Of a stretch of DNA of 64,000 bases, positions 7,613 through 17,000 are shown piece after piece. Numbering within the stretch: the first letter of the stretch is position 1; every line of letters begins with the position of its first letter. Position numbers and translations under genes: made by a program. Source of the stretch: Rhodocyclaceae bacterium (GTDB lineage Bacteria > Pseudomonadota > Gammaproteobacteria > Burkholderiales > Rhodocyclaceae); the NCBI GenBank assembly GCA_013791905.1, contig VMSX01000011.1, positions 124,001 through 188,000 of the forward strand, in the 5' to 3' direction. The notes beneath the pieces were generated by a model. It had not been told where the DNA came from and searched no databases. It was given only the letters and a program-made list of their open reading frames with translations.

Positions 7613-8494
7613 TTATGCCAGCAGCCAGACCACCAATGTGAGCCAGATGAAAAATATGGCTAGCAGATGAGGGTCGGTCAGTAGTTCGCGTGCCGGATCG
7701 CCACCGCCGGCATGATGCAGTCGATACAGGTAGCGCAGCAGCCCGTAGAGCACGCAGGGCACGGTAACAATCAGCCAGGGCGTGCCGTGGAGCGCAATGG
7801 TCTCGTCGCTGACGGTGTAGAGGCTGTAAGCCATCACCGTCGCGCCGGCCGACAGGGTGGTGAACTGGTCCAGCATGGCCGGTGTGTATCGGTCGAGCAC
7901 TGGCCGGTGGCTCCCACCTTCCACCGCCAGAACATTCAGTTCTGCGCGGCGTTTGGCAAAACCCAGGAACAGCGTCAGCATCAGGCCACACAACAGCAAC
8001 CAGTGCGAGGGCCAAATACTCAAGCCGAGCGTACCCGCTAACAGGCGCAGCATGAAACCGGTAGCGATAATGAAGACATCCAACACGACTACATGCTTCA
8101 AACCCAGGCTGTAGGCGACGTTCATCACGAAATAGGCGACAAACACCCATGGCGCCTGCGAGGCTGGCACGCCAAGCGGGGCAAACAGTCCAAGTGCCAG
8201 CCCCAGACCGAGCAACAAACAAACACCGGCCAGCACAAGCGCCGCCGGCACGCTCACCGCACCGCTGGCGAGTGGTCGGTGACGCTTTTCCGGATGACGG
8301 CGATCCTGCTCCCGATCCACTAGGTCGTTCATCACATAGACGGCCGATGAAATCAGGCAGAACGCGATAAACGCCGCGAGACCCTGCAGCAGCAGATCGG
8401 GGTCGCTCCAGGAGTGGCTGAACAGCAAACCGGCAAACACAAAGCCGTTTTTCACCCACTGGTGGATCCGCATCAATCTGATCAGCGAATGCAT
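7613..8494 (-). CDS. UbiA-family prenyltransferase (decaprenyl-phosphate phosphoribosyltransferase-like)
   Basis: 293 residues with about eight to nine membrane segments. The first Asp-rich motif is NDLVDREQDRRHPEKRHRP (N56, D57, D60, D64), followed by LASG; this HPxKxxRP version is typical of decaprenylphosphoryl-5-phosphoribose synthases and their relatives, not of ubiquinone or heme UbiA/CyoE enzymes. The second motif lies around YSLGLKHVVVLDVF. It would join a polyprenyl phosphate and a sugar phosphate in the inner membrane. Its start overlaps the end of the upstream glycosyltransferase by 13 bases, suggesting that the pair makes and uses a lipid-linked sugar for envelope glycosylation. 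The precise sugar is not evident. Confidence 0.82.
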   Translation of the reverse strand: MHSLIRLMRIHQWVKNGFVFAGLLFSHSWSDPDLLLQGLAAFIAFCLISSAVYVMNDLVDREQDRRHPEKRHRPLASGAVSVPAALVLAGVCLLLGLGLALGLFAPLGVPASQAPWVFVAYFVMNVAYSLGLKHVVVLDVFIIATGFMLRLLAGTLGLSIWPSHWLLLCGLMLTLFLGFAKRRAELNVLAVEGGSHRPVLDRYTPAMLDQFTTLSAGATVMAYSLYTVSDETIALHGTPWLIVTVPCVLYGLLRYLYRLHHAGGGDPARELLTDPHLLAIFFIWLTLVVWLLA

Positions 8495-10164
8495 GTCATT
8501 CCCGGGAAGTAGCGGTCACAAAAATAACAACCCGTCTGCGGCAGCCAGGTCGGCAGGGCGTAATAACGGCGGCGCACTTCGGTGAGTACGTTGTCGCGGT
8601 AGGCAGCGTAATCGAAACCGCGTCCGCGCACCACCCAGAAACGCGCGCCACGCTGCTCGAAGCTGTCGATCTCGACATTCTGGAACCAGGCGGCGTATTC
8701 ATCCTGGCCCGGCTCAGTCTTGCGCAGCACAGTGATGTCGCGACCATCCTGCGTACGCCAGTCGGTGAGGATGTCGTCATGCCGCGCGTGGCTGGAAGCC
8801 ATGCCCAACACCGGCACATAGCGCCTCAGGTTGTAACCGAGGATCACCGCATTCGAATAGCCATCCGAAGCCAGCAGGCTGTCGCCGGACGCGGCGTTTA
8901 GCCCCCCCCACGCTCGCAAATCCGGCTCGCTGCCCCCCACGGGGGGGCGCATGCCGCCTTGGGCCGGCCCGGCGGCGGCACGGGCGGCAAGGGAGCGGCT
9001 TTCGAAGGTGAGCACCAGGCCGGGATAAATCTTCATCGAACGCCACGTCTCCAGCGGCAGCCGGGAAACCACGAGGGCAACAGCCAGATGCAGGGCGGCG
9101 AAGCCCAGGAAAAACAGCGCCAACTTTGGCAAGGCGACGCCCGAGATACGCCGTACCGCCAGCAGCAGGACAAACGGCACGAAGGCCAGCACCCAGTGCA
9201 GGCCGATGGTCTTGATTGGCGACAGCGCGGCAAACAGCAGCAGCGGCACCACAACCAGGGTGGTCAGACTGCGATCCACCTGAGAAAAGTCGGCGTGACC
9301 GAAGGAAATCCCTTTTTCGGGACTGGCGTTGGGGCGGGGTTCCGCCAGCGGAAAGTCGGCGCTGACGGAACGGCGTCTGAACATCACCCACAGTACCGGC
9401 GGCGTCAGCACATACAGCAGCGTCGCCACATACAGCAGCGGCGTTTCCCAGTTGAGCCCGGTATTCGCACCATGCCGATTGACGAAGTTGAACATGTAGT
9501 TCGACCAGCAATGGCCAGCGTTCCACCAGGTCATCAGCAGCAGTGCCGGCACCGTGCAGGCATAGGTGATGGCCAGCCCGGTAAAGCTGCGCACGCTGCG
9601 ACGGCGCAACACATCCACCAAAAAGGCAAAACCCAGCAGCGCAGCAAAATATTTGGAGAGGATGGCGCCGGCAAGAAAAACGCCGGCCACTGCGTACCAG
9701 CGCCAAGCGCCACTGCGCGTCTCCACAACTGTATCGTCGCGCACCGCGAAAAGCCAGGCCAGACCGGACAGCACGGCGCAATAGACCAGCGCAGTATCGG
9801 TGGTGACAAACACATTCCAGACATTCACCGGGGCCAGCAGGACCAACAACGCCACCCAGTCGCGCCGTTCTGCCTGCGCTGGCCACAAGCGCGGCCAGGC
9901 CCAGCGGACGGCCAGCGCCAAGAGTACCGGCTGCACGACCTGCGGCAGACGCAACCACCATTCGGCATCGCCGACGGCCAGCAATCCCGCCAGCAACCAG
10001 CCGATCAGCGGCGGGTGGTCGTAGAAACCCCAGTCGGGAATCTGTCCCCACCAGATGAAATAAGCCTCGTCGCCGCTGATCGGCATGGCTGTCGCCAGCC
10101 AGAGCCGAAAGACCAGCGTCAGGCCAACGGCCGCAAGGAACAGACGTTGGACAGAGAACTGCAT
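8482..10164 (-). CDS. ArnT/PMT-like lipid-linked glycosyltransferase (GT39-type), carrying repeat insertions
   Basis: 560 residues with about ten membrane segments. The first periplasmic loop has the catalytic acidic pair D32-E33 (SGDEAYFIWWGQ) and then DHPPLIGWLLAG, typical of PMT_2 transferases that move a sugar from a polyprenyl carrier to lipid or protein in the periplasm. It precedes and overlaps a UbiA-like prenyltransferase that could make the donor. Two stretches look foreign: residues around 265-295 (ending NASPEKGISFGHADFS) are encoded by family A copies at 9285-9328 and 9351-9375, and residues around 395-422 (GPAQGGMRPPVGGSEPDLRA) by a family B-like element at 8901-8980. Both keep the frame and fall in loops, so the protein may still work. 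Confidence 0.82.
   Translation of the reverse strand: MQFSVQRLFLAAVGLTLVFRLWLATAMPISGDEAYFIWWGQIPDWGFYDHPPLIGWLLAGLLAVGDAEWWLRLPQVVQPVLLALAVRWAWPRLWPAQAERRDWVALLVLLAPVNVWNVFVTTDTALVYCAVLSGLAWLFAVRDDTVVETRSGAWRWYAVAGVFLAGAILSKYFAALLGFAFLVDVLRRRSVRSFTGLAITYACTVPALLLMTWWNAGHCWSNYMFNFVNRHGANTGLNWETPLLYVATLLYVLTPPVLWVMFRRRSVSADFPLAEPRPNASPEKGISFGHADFSQVDRSLTTLVVVPLLLFAALSPIKTIGLHWVLAFVPFVLLLAVRRISGVALPKLALFFLGFAALHLAVALVVSRLPLETWRSMKIYPGLVLTFESRSLAARAAAGPAQGGMRPPVGGSEPDLRAWGGLNAASGDSLLASDGYSNAVILGYNLRRYVPVLGMASSHARHDDILTDWRTQDGRDITVLRKTEPGQDEYAAWFQNVEIDSFEQRGARFWVVRGRGFDYAAYRDNVLTEVRRRYYALPTWLPQTGCYFCDRYFPGMTCIR
8901..8980 (-). repeat. Family B-like element inside the glycosyltransferase gene
   Basis: On the minus strand the core GCCGGGCCGGCCCAA is flanked by TGCCGCC and GGCGGCA (7-bp perfect arms, 8952-8958 and 8974-8980), followed by CCCCCCC-GT-GGGGGG and an AGCGAG-containing segment. 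It is translated in frame as part of a periplasmic or loop region. Confidence 0.6.
9285..9328 (+). repeat. Family A repeat, long form, inside the glycosyltransferase gene
   Basis: Begins AAAAGTCGGCG as in the short form but then has TGACCGAAGGAAATCC and a T-run before rejoining the family sequence at CTGGCG. It matches the long copy in trpC (51171) at 39 of the first 42 positions. Read by the gene on the opposite strand as SPEKGISFGHADF. Confidence 0.8.
9351..9375 (+). repeat. Family A repeat, short form, inside the glycosyltransferase gene
   Basis: Reads GAAAGTCGGCG then CTGACGGAACGGCG. It lies 22 bp after the long copy in the same orientation; together they account for most of the unusual loop of the glycosyltransferase. 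Confidence 0.7.
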
Positions 10165-10177
10165 GTGAAGAATAAAA

Positions 10178-11245
10178 CTAGCGGGCCGCCAGCGCCAGGC
10201 GGCGCTTCTTCACCGCTTCGGCCAGTTGATCAAGCACCGTAACGGTATCGTCCCAACCCAGGCAGGCATCGGTGATCGAGACGCCGTGAGCGAGCGGCTT
10301 GTCGGGGTGCGGATCCTGGCGACCTTCATTCAGATGCGACTCGATCATCACCCCGAAAATGCGGTCCTCGCCGGCCGCCAGTTGGGAGGCAACGTCAGTC
10401 GACACTTCCATTTGCCGCTTGAAATTTTTGCTGCTGTTGCCGTGCGAAAAGTCGACCATCACGCGCGCGGCCAGGCCGGATTTGCCGAGTTCGATGCAGG
10501 CCGCCTCGATGCTGGCGTGGTCATAGTTGGGTTGCTTGCCACCGCGCAGGATGATGTGACAGTCCTCGTTGCCATTGGTCGACACAATCGCCGAGTGGCC
10601 GGCCTTCGTCACCGAGAGGAAATGATGTGGCGCCTGCGCCGCGCGGATCGCATCGACGGCGATCTTGATGTTGCCGTCGGTGCCGTTCTTGAACCCGACC
10701 GGGCATGACAGACCTGAGGCCAGTTCGCGGTGCACCTGCGACTCGGTGGTGCGCGCGCCGATCGCTCCCCAACTGATCAGGTCGGCGGTGTATTGCGGGG
10801 TGATCGAGTCGAGAAACTCGGTCGCACAGGGCAGCCCCATGCCGGTCAGTTCCCACAGCAGCCGGCGCGCCAACCGGATGCCATCGTTGATCTTGAAACT
10901 GCCGTCCATGCGCGGGTCGTTGATCAGGCCTTTCCAGCCGACCGTCGTGCGCGGCTTTTCGAAATAGACGCGCATCAGGATCACGAGATCCTGCGCCAGG
11001 CGGTCATGCTCGACCGTGAGGCGGCGGGCATATTCCATCGCCGAATCGAAATCGTGAATCGAGCACGGCCCGACCACCACCACCAGCCGGTCGTCGGCAC
11101 CATGGAGAATCCGATGGATGCCGTTGCGCGCATCATAAGTCGTAGCGGCAGCGGTCTCGGTGACGGGGTATTCGCGCAAAACGTGCCCGGGCGGTGAAAG
11201 TTCCTTGATCTCGCGGATACGTACGTCATCAACAATGTGCTTCAT
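10178..11245 (-). CDS. aroG: 3-deoxy-7-phosphoheptulonate (DAHP) synthase, AroG type
   Basis: 355 residues, typical of class I AroF/G/H. It condenses phosphoenolpyruvate and erythrose 4-phosphate, the first step of the shikimate pathway. Recognisable segments are VVVGPCSIHD (PEP and metal site), MRVYFEKPRTTVGWKGLINDP, GLPCATEFLD, SWGAIGARTTESQVHRE, FKNGTDGNIKIAVDA, SHGNSSKN and VMIESHLNEG. It is separated from tldD by a family B element and from the glycosyltransferase by 13 bp. It supplies chorismate used by the trp genes elsewhere in the window. Feedback specificity (Phe, Tyr or Trp) cannot be set with certainty from this reading; the sequence most resembles the Phe-type. Confidence 0.95.
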   Translation of the reverse strand: MKHIVDDVRIREIKELSPPGHVLREYPVTETAAATTYDARNGIHRILHGADDRLVVVVGPCSIHDFDSAMEYARRLTVEHDRLAQDLVILMRVYFEKPRTTVGWKGLINDPRMDGSFKINDGIRLARRLLWELTGMGLPCATEFLDSITPQYTADLISWGAIGARTTESQVHRELASGLSCPVGFKNGTDGNIKIAVDAIRAAQAPHHFLSVTKAGHSAIVSTNGNEDCHIILRGGKQPNYDHASIEAACIELGKSGLAARVMVDFSHGNSSKNFKRQMEVSTDVASQLAAGEDRIFGVMIESHLNEGRQDPHPDKPLAHGVSITDACLGWDDTVTVLDQLAEAVKKRRLALAAR

Positions 11246-11397
11246 GGTGGCTGCCCGGAACGGAAAAAGGAGGCGATTTTACCGCAGCGCGACAAACTCC
11301 CCAGCCTGCCGTTAAGGTCGCCGCAACTAATCCCGGAACCTTGCAGTCGCCCTCTCCCTCGCCACGGCAAAAGGGGAAGAAGTCATCCCCTCAGCAG

Positions 11398-11545
11398 CCT
11401 TGCCGCCGGGCCGCCCCAAGGCAAGGCGACACGCGGCGCCAGCCGCAATCCGCTCACAGGCTTGAGTGGGGGCTCCCCGTAATAAACGAGCGCAGCGAGT
11501 CAACAGTCACCTCCCCCGCGAGGGGGAGGATGGGAGGGGGCGGGC
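11398..11545 (+). repeat. Family B element, copy 2
   Basis: Fills about half of the 302-bp gap between aroG and tldD. Arms CCTTGCC (11398-11404) and GGCAAGG (11420-11426) around core GCCGGGCCGCCCCAA, then the GGCGCCAGCCGCAATCCGC segment, AGCGAG segment, and hairpin CCTCCCCC-GCGA-GGGGGAGG (11510-11529). It stops two bases before the tldD stop codon. The rest of the gap (11246-11397) holds nothing recognisable. Confidence 0.78.
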
Positions 11546-11547
11546 CA

Positions 11548-12999
11548 TTAATTCCCAGTCCCGCCCACCGTCAACCCATCAATCCGCAAGGTCGGCTGGC
11601 CGACACCAACTGGCACGCTCTGGCCTTCCTTGCCACAGGTGCCGACGCCGGGATCGAGGGCGAGATCGTTGCCGATCATCGAGACGCGTGTCAGCACGTC
11701 GGGGCCGTTGCCGATCAGCGTCGCCCCCTTGACCGGGGCACCGATCTTGCCGTTTTCGATCAGGTAGGCTTCGGCGGCGGAGAAGACGAATTTGCCGCTG
11801 GTGATATCGACCTGGCCGCCGCCGAAGTTGGCGGCATACAGCCCCTTCTTCACCGAGGCGATGATTTCGCGCGGATCCTTGTCGCCGGCCAGCATTGTCG
11901 TGTTGGTCATGCGCGGCAGTGGCATGTGGGCGTAGGACTCGCGCCGGCCGTTGCCGGTCGGCGCCACCTTCATCAGGCGGGCGTTCATGGCATCCTGCAT
12001 GTAACAGACGAGGATGCCGTCCTCGATCAGCACGGTACGCTGTGTCGGGTTGCCTTCGTCATCCACGGATAGGGAGCCGCGCCGGTTGGGCAGGGTGCCA
12101 TCATCGACGACGGTCACGCCCTTGGCGGCGACACGCTGGCCGAGGCGGCCGGAGAATGCGGAACTGCCCTTGCGGTTGAAATCGCCTTCGAGACCATGCC
12201 CAATGGCCTCGTGCAACAGGATGCCCGGCCAGCCGTTGCCGAGCACCACGGTCATCTCGCCAGCCGGGGCGGGACGTGCCGCCAGGTTGATGGAGGCTTG
12301 ATGCACGGCCAGCCGCGCATATTCGGCGAGCACCGTGTCGTCGAAATAGCCATAGTCGAAACGCCCGCCGCCGCCGGCCGAGCCCTGTTCGCGCTTGCCG
12401 TTTTCCTCGAGGATGACAGTCACAGACACGCGTGACAGCGGCCTGACGTCAGCGGCCTGATGGCCGTCGGAGCGCATGATCAGCACGGTTTCCCAACTGC
12501 CGGCAATATGCGCCATGACTTGCGTGACGCGCGGGTCGGCGGCACGGGCAATCTGTTCGAGGCGCTCCAGCAGTTTGACCTTTTCCGCATCGGGGAGCGA
12601 ACCGAGCGGATCGGTGCCGACATACAAGGCCGGCACGCTGCGGCCCGTCAGCAGCGGAGCACGACCATCGCCACCTTGCGCGGCGATCGCCCGCGTCGCC
12701 CGCGCCGCGCCCAAGAGCGCCGGCAGGCTGATTTCATCGGAATAGGCAAAGGCGGTTTTCTCGCCGCTGACGGCGCGCACGCCAACGCCCTGCTCGATAT
12801 TGAAGCTGCCGGATTTGACGATCCCCTCCTCAAGGCTCCAAGCCTCCGAGCGCGCAAACTGGAAATAGAGGTCGGCGGCATCCAGCCGGTGGCCAAACAT
12901 CTCGCCAAAAACACTCGACAATTGCGACGCGCCGAGTTCGTAGGGGGTCAGCAGATGCCGCTCTGCAGTAAGGAAATGACTGTCTTGTTCGATGCTCAT
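11548..12999 (-). CDS. tldD: TldD metalloprotease subunit
   Basis: 483 residues from [10 protein letters not shown]; a longer frame to 13068 would read through a family A repeat and is rejected. TldD pairs with TldE/PmbA in a cytosolic zinc protease that degrades unfolded peptides and matures some small peptides. The zinc motif [11 protein letters not shown] is near residue 262, followed by GRLGQRVA, the glycine-rich region [13 protein letters not shown] and the C-terminal [13 protein letters not shown] signature. PmbA is not in the window. It lies downstream of yhdP and nit on the same strand, a common order in proteobacteria. A family A repeat lies 30-54 bp before the start, and only a weak ribosome site is visible. 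Confidence 0.95.
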   Translation of the reverse strand: MSIEQDSHFLTAERHLLTPYELGASQLSSVFGEMFGHRLDAADLYFQFARSEAWSLEEGIVKSGSFNIEQGVGVRAVSGEKTAFAYSDEISLPALLGAARATRAIAAQGGDGRAPLLTGRSVPALYVGTDPLGSLPDAEKVKLLERLEQIARAADPRVTQVMAHIAGSWETVLIMRSDGHQAADVRPLSRVSVTVILEENGKREQGSAGGGGRFDYGYFDDTVLAEYARLAVHQASINLAARPAPAGEMTVVLGNGWPGILLHEAIGHGLEGDFNRKGSSAFSGRLGQRVAAKGVTVVDDGTLPNRRGSLSVDDEGNPTQRTVLIEDGILVCYMQDAMNARLMKVAPTGNGRRESYAHMPLPRMTNTTMLAGDKDPREIIASVKKGLYAANFGGGQVDITSGKFVFSAAEAYLIENGKIGAPVKGATLIGNGPDVLTRVSMIGNDLALDPGVGTCGKEGQSVPVGVGQPTLRIDGLTVGGTGN

Positions 13000-13028
13000 A
13001 TGGGGTTCCGAATAATTTTTCTGTGAGA

Positions 13029-13053
13029 CGCCGTCCCGCCAGCGCCGACTTTT
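13029..13053 (-). repeat. Family A repeat, intergenic copy upstream of tldD
   Basis: Exact consensus AAAAGTCGGCG then CTGGCGGGACGGCG on the minus strand, in the nit-tldD gap. Confidence 0.85.
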
Positions 13054-13098
13054 GCAGGGGGACGCCAAACCACTATCAGCGCCAATTAACTGCCGAGT

Positions 13099-14046
13099 TT
13101 ACAGCCTGCGATGCTTGAGTGCCGGCAGGCTTTCCCTCACTTCGGCAATCCGGGCGGGATCAAGTTCCGCCACGATGACCCCTTCGCCCTTGTCGATGCG
13201 GGCAAGCACTTCGCCCCAGGGGTCGATGATCATGCTGTTGCCATGCGTCAGGCGACCGCCGGGATGCCGTCCGCCTTGCGCCACGGCCAGCACGTAGCAC
13301 TGGTTTTCGATGGCGCGGGAACGCAGCAGCACCTCCCAGTGGGCGCGACCGGTGGTGTCGGTGAAGGCAGCCGGCAGCACGATCAAGTCCAATGCGCCCA
13401 TCTGGCGAAACAGTTCGGGGAAGCGCAGGTCATAGCAGATGCTCAAGCCGACGTGCAGCTGTCCGCCGCCGTGAGGTACATCGAAGGCCACCGGCGTCGG
13501 CGCGCCGGCCTCGATGGTTGCCGCCTCATCGTAGGACTCCTCGCCCTTGCGAAATCCGAACAAGTGAATCTTGTCGTAGCGCGCCACCTGGCGACCGGCC
13601 GGATCGAACACGAGACTGCTGTTCCTGAATTTCAGCGGGTCGTCTGCCAGCAAGGGAATGGAACCGCCAACGATCCAGATGCCGTGACGCTGCGCCAGTT
13701 CGGCCAGAAAGTCCTGAATCGGGCCAACGTCTGGGGCTTCGCGCACCGCCAGGCGCGTTTCCCGGCTGGCTTCGATGATGGGGAAATATTCGGGCAGCGC
13801 CACCAACTGCGCCCCCTGCCCTGCCGCTTCGGCAATCAGGCGTGCGGCAGTGGCGAGATTGGGCGCCAGCTCGGGGCCGGAGATCATCTGGAGCGCGGCA
13901 AGACGAAAAACATGAGCCTCCCCCGCAACGTGGTAAGCAGGGATGGGCAGCTTGCTGCCCAACTCGCAAAACTCCGCTGCGCGGAGTTCACCCCCCAGGG
14001 GGCCAATAAACACTTGGGGCGGCCCGGCGTGTTTCTTATCCATCAT
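13099..14046 (-). CDS. Carbon-nitrogen hydrolase, Nit/deaminated glutathione amidase-like, with repeat-derived N-terminus
   Basis: 315 residues. The nitrilase triad is visible: Glu in LVALPEYFPI, Lys in RYDKIHLFGF and Cys in SICYDLRFPE. This spacing fits the Nit1/YbeM group that hydrolyses deaminated glutathione. The core domain begins at FRLAALQMISG, but the only usable starts are the two ATGs overlapping the yhdP stop (ATGATG), so residues of about 3-45 are an extension. That extension (HAGPPQVFIGPLGGELRAAE) is encoded by a family B-like element at 13945-14034, so the gene start was evidently remodelled by the insertion. Coupled to yhdP by a 4-base overlap and followed by tldD. Confidence 0.88.
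   Translation of the reverse strand: MMDKKHAGPPQVFIGPLGGELRAAEFCELGSKLPIPAYHVAGEAHVFRLAALQMISGPELAPNLATAARLIAEAAGQGAQLVALPEYFPIIEASRETRLAVREAPDVGPIQDFLAELAQRHGIWIVGGSIPLLADDPLKFRNSSLVFDPAGRQVARYDKIHLFGFRKGEESYDEAATIEAGAPTPVAFDVPHGGGQLHVGLSICYDLRFPELFRQMGALDLIVLPAAFTDTTGRAHWEVLLRSRAIENQCYVLAVAQGGRHPGGRLTHGNSMIIDPWGEVLARIDKGEGVIVAELDPARIAEVRESLPALKHRRL
13945..14034 (-). repeat. Family B-like element forming the 5' end of the nit gene
   Basis: Core GCCGGGCCGCCCCAA (minus strand) with arms AAACAC and GTGTTT, then a CCCCC-TGGGGGG hairpin, a CTCCGC-GCA-GCGGAG hairpin and a GGCAG-CAAG-CTGCC hairpin. The arm sequence differs completely from those of copies 1-4 yet is still self-complementary. Confidence 0.68.
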
Positions 14047-17000
14047 GGTTGGCGGTTCTCTAGAGGCGGGTTGCGATTGAGTTTTTCCACTTTCGGATCG
14101 CTCCATGGACCGGTGACGGTGTATTCAAATGCGAAAACCTGATCAAGCGGATCGCTCAGTGCTTTCTGCGCCAGCCAGGCCACCGCGCCCGCCACCGGGT
14201 TCAACATCATCGCGCCGACGGCAATACTCTCGCCGAGGGCCGGTTGCACCCGCACCTTGAGGTTTTGCGTTTCGTCGATCAGATTGACCTGCCCCGAAAG
14301 CAACACCCGCGCCGACGGGCCGCGAATGTTCAGCTCGTCGGTTTTCATCAGGCCACGCCCGATGTTCGCCGTTCCGGTGATGCTGTCAAAGGCAAACCCC
14401 TCGCTGAAGACATCGCGAAAATCGAGGCTGATACGCCGCGGCAGCGACTGCAGGGACAACACGCCCAGCAAGCGGCCCACCCCGGGTTCGAGTTTCTTGA
14501 ATTGTCCCTTTGCGGCATCGACCTTGAGATTGCCGGCGAGGCTGGGCAGATCAAAAGTAAACGGTCCACCGCGCCAGGTCACGTCACCCTCGATGATTGC
14601 CTCACCGCGCCGCATGGCGTCAGGCAGTCCCAGTCGCACCAACAGTTTCTCGGCATTATTGGCGTCGAGTTTGAACTTCAGCGCGGTTTCTGGCGCTGTG
14701 TAACTCGGTCGCCAGTGCCCCTCGCCGGTCAGGTGGGCCGCATCATTCTTGACCTCGACCTTGGCCCGCCATGCCCCCTCGCGATTTTCGGCGTTGACCT
14801 GCACCTCGCCCAACTTCATGTCGCGCAATCTGAAGTTGTCGATTTGCAGATCGACTGCCGGCAATTCCTGGTTGCCATCTTCGACGACAGCGGGCTGGGT
14901 TGTTTCGGCTGCCAGCAGAGTCAAATGCGCGAAACGTCCCGTAATGCGTCCGGCACCGGCCTCATCCCACTGCAACTGTCCCTTCGCCTCACGGCCATCG
15001 ACATTGAAGCGCCAACGCTGCTCGGCGCGGCTGCCGGTGAGCTGCACATCATGGAAATTGCGGCCAAACACACGCAGTTCGGCGCTTTTCAGTTCCAGTG
15101 CGGAAAGCATCATGCCCGGCGCGTTTGCCTTGCGGTTACCGGTGGCCGGACTGTCCTGCAGACGGCGCCAGACATCGAGATCAAGGCGCGTTTGGGCAAT
15201 GGCCAGGCTTACGCCACGCTCAGGCAGGCTTTGCGCCGCTGGCAAGGCCTGCAACTGCCGTACTGCAGATTCACCCAGCGCAACCCGGCCGCGCCAACCC
15301 TCCTTATCGCCCGCTTGTTGCAAACGCCCGGCCGCATTCTGTCCCAGACTCGCTGTCCAGTCGTCGCGACTGGCTTCGATGCGGCCCTCGACACGCAGGT
15401 TCGCGGCATCGAGAGTGGATTTGTTGAAAGGTTCCGGCAAGCTTGAGGCCAGTCCGACGAGATTCGATTCAATACGGATTTCGGCACCCGGCTTCTTCAC
15501 CGTCACGTTGGCGCGCCAGGACGTTTCACCGGAAAGATGGTCAAGTGCACGCCTGCTATATTCCTGCCGCAAGGCCAGCGCCGACATGGTGCCGGCGGCA
15601 TTGACCCGGACGATGCCGCCGGGTGCTGAAGTCAAGTCGACGGTCAGCGGCGAGCCGAACAGGCGCGCGCGCAGATTCTTCGCCAGCAGGCGGTCGCCGG
15701 TGAAGGAAAGTTCTCCCTGCGCAGAAGTAAACAGCGGCAGCTCAGGCAATACGCGCAACTGATTGTCGGCAAAGCGGTAACGCCCCTGCACCTGACTGTC
15801 GGTCATATGCCGCAGGGGAAACACCAGTTTGAGATCCAGCTCACCCTTGCCACTTGCCGTCATCGCTTGCGTGAAGTGGTCGATGCGCTCGCCGACCGGG
15901 CTGGCCTCGATGAAATCAAGAAACTGCTGGGTTGCCCCGCTGGCTCGGCCGGCGACGGTAAGGATTTCTTCGTGCATTTCAAGATCGGGAATTTCAGCGG
16001 TCACATTCGACAGCCTGACGCCAGACAAGGTCGCTCGCTGGCCACGAATCAGCATGCGCACCCCTTCGAAAAGCAGTTCGCCGTCGATGCCGGTAATCTT
16101 TGGCCAGCCATTGGCGTAATCCAGTGTCGCGCCTTGAAAACCACCCTTGACCTGAAAGATCCCGTGCTTGTTGTCGCGAAAAGGGAAGTGCTCCAACGGG
16201 CCCTTGAGCCGCAGCGTGGCGCCAGTGGCCTGACCGCCGACGATACCGGTACGCAGCCATTCGCGGGTTCCCTTGCCCACTACCAGAGGCATGTAACGCC
16301 AGACAGCCAAGCCTTCCCCACGCGTCAATTTTGCCGAAAGATCGATGTCCCCCGGCCCCTTGCCCGTATAACGATAACGGCCGCTCATTTCCCCACCGGC
16401 ATCCTGGTTGGCAAACACCAACCGTGCAATCGACAGGTCGAATTGACCGGTACGCCCCGCCGGTGCTTGCCAGCCGATTTCGGCAGTGAGATTCGTCAGC
16501 GTCAGCAGCGGTTCTTCAAACACCGTGGGGAGTTCGATCCGCGCGTTTTGGCTGTCGACATGAATCTGGCCGGCGCGCTCATCCCCTTCCAGGCGTCCCG
16601 AGATGCCGGCAAAACCCGGCATTTTTTCATGCGCCACCAGTCCCAGGTCAGCGAAACGACTTTTCACCTGCCAGCGTACCGGGGCCTCCAGCGGACCGCG
16701 CCAACTCAACTCAAGCCCGGACAAAATACCGCGTGGGGCGTAGGTTTGCAGGCGCAGGCGCACTTCATCGGGTAGCGGCAAATGATTTGCCAAAGCCGAC
16801 CACGCAGCCAGGTCAAGTCCATTCGCACGGAACTCGCCACCAGTTTCGTCACCCCTGGGTCGGATCACGGTGTTGATCTTGAGGCTGGCATCGGTCGGCG
16901 GGACCACAATGCCGTCGTCCGTAGCCAGTGACAGGCGCTGAATCTCCCCGGCAAACCCGTCGCTGGTGCGACGACCGGCCAAACGACCTTCGAGCTGCTG

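Noticed and set aside
8959-10242. 427-codon frame antisense to the glycosyltransferase
   Set aside because: Gln/Arg/His-rich translation without domain; the opposite strand encodes a clear membrane enzyme.
15573-15590. GCCAGCGCCGAC match inside yhdP
   Set aside because: About 13 bases only, made of common Ala/Ser/Leu codons; the same holds for a partial match near 42955 in tamB.
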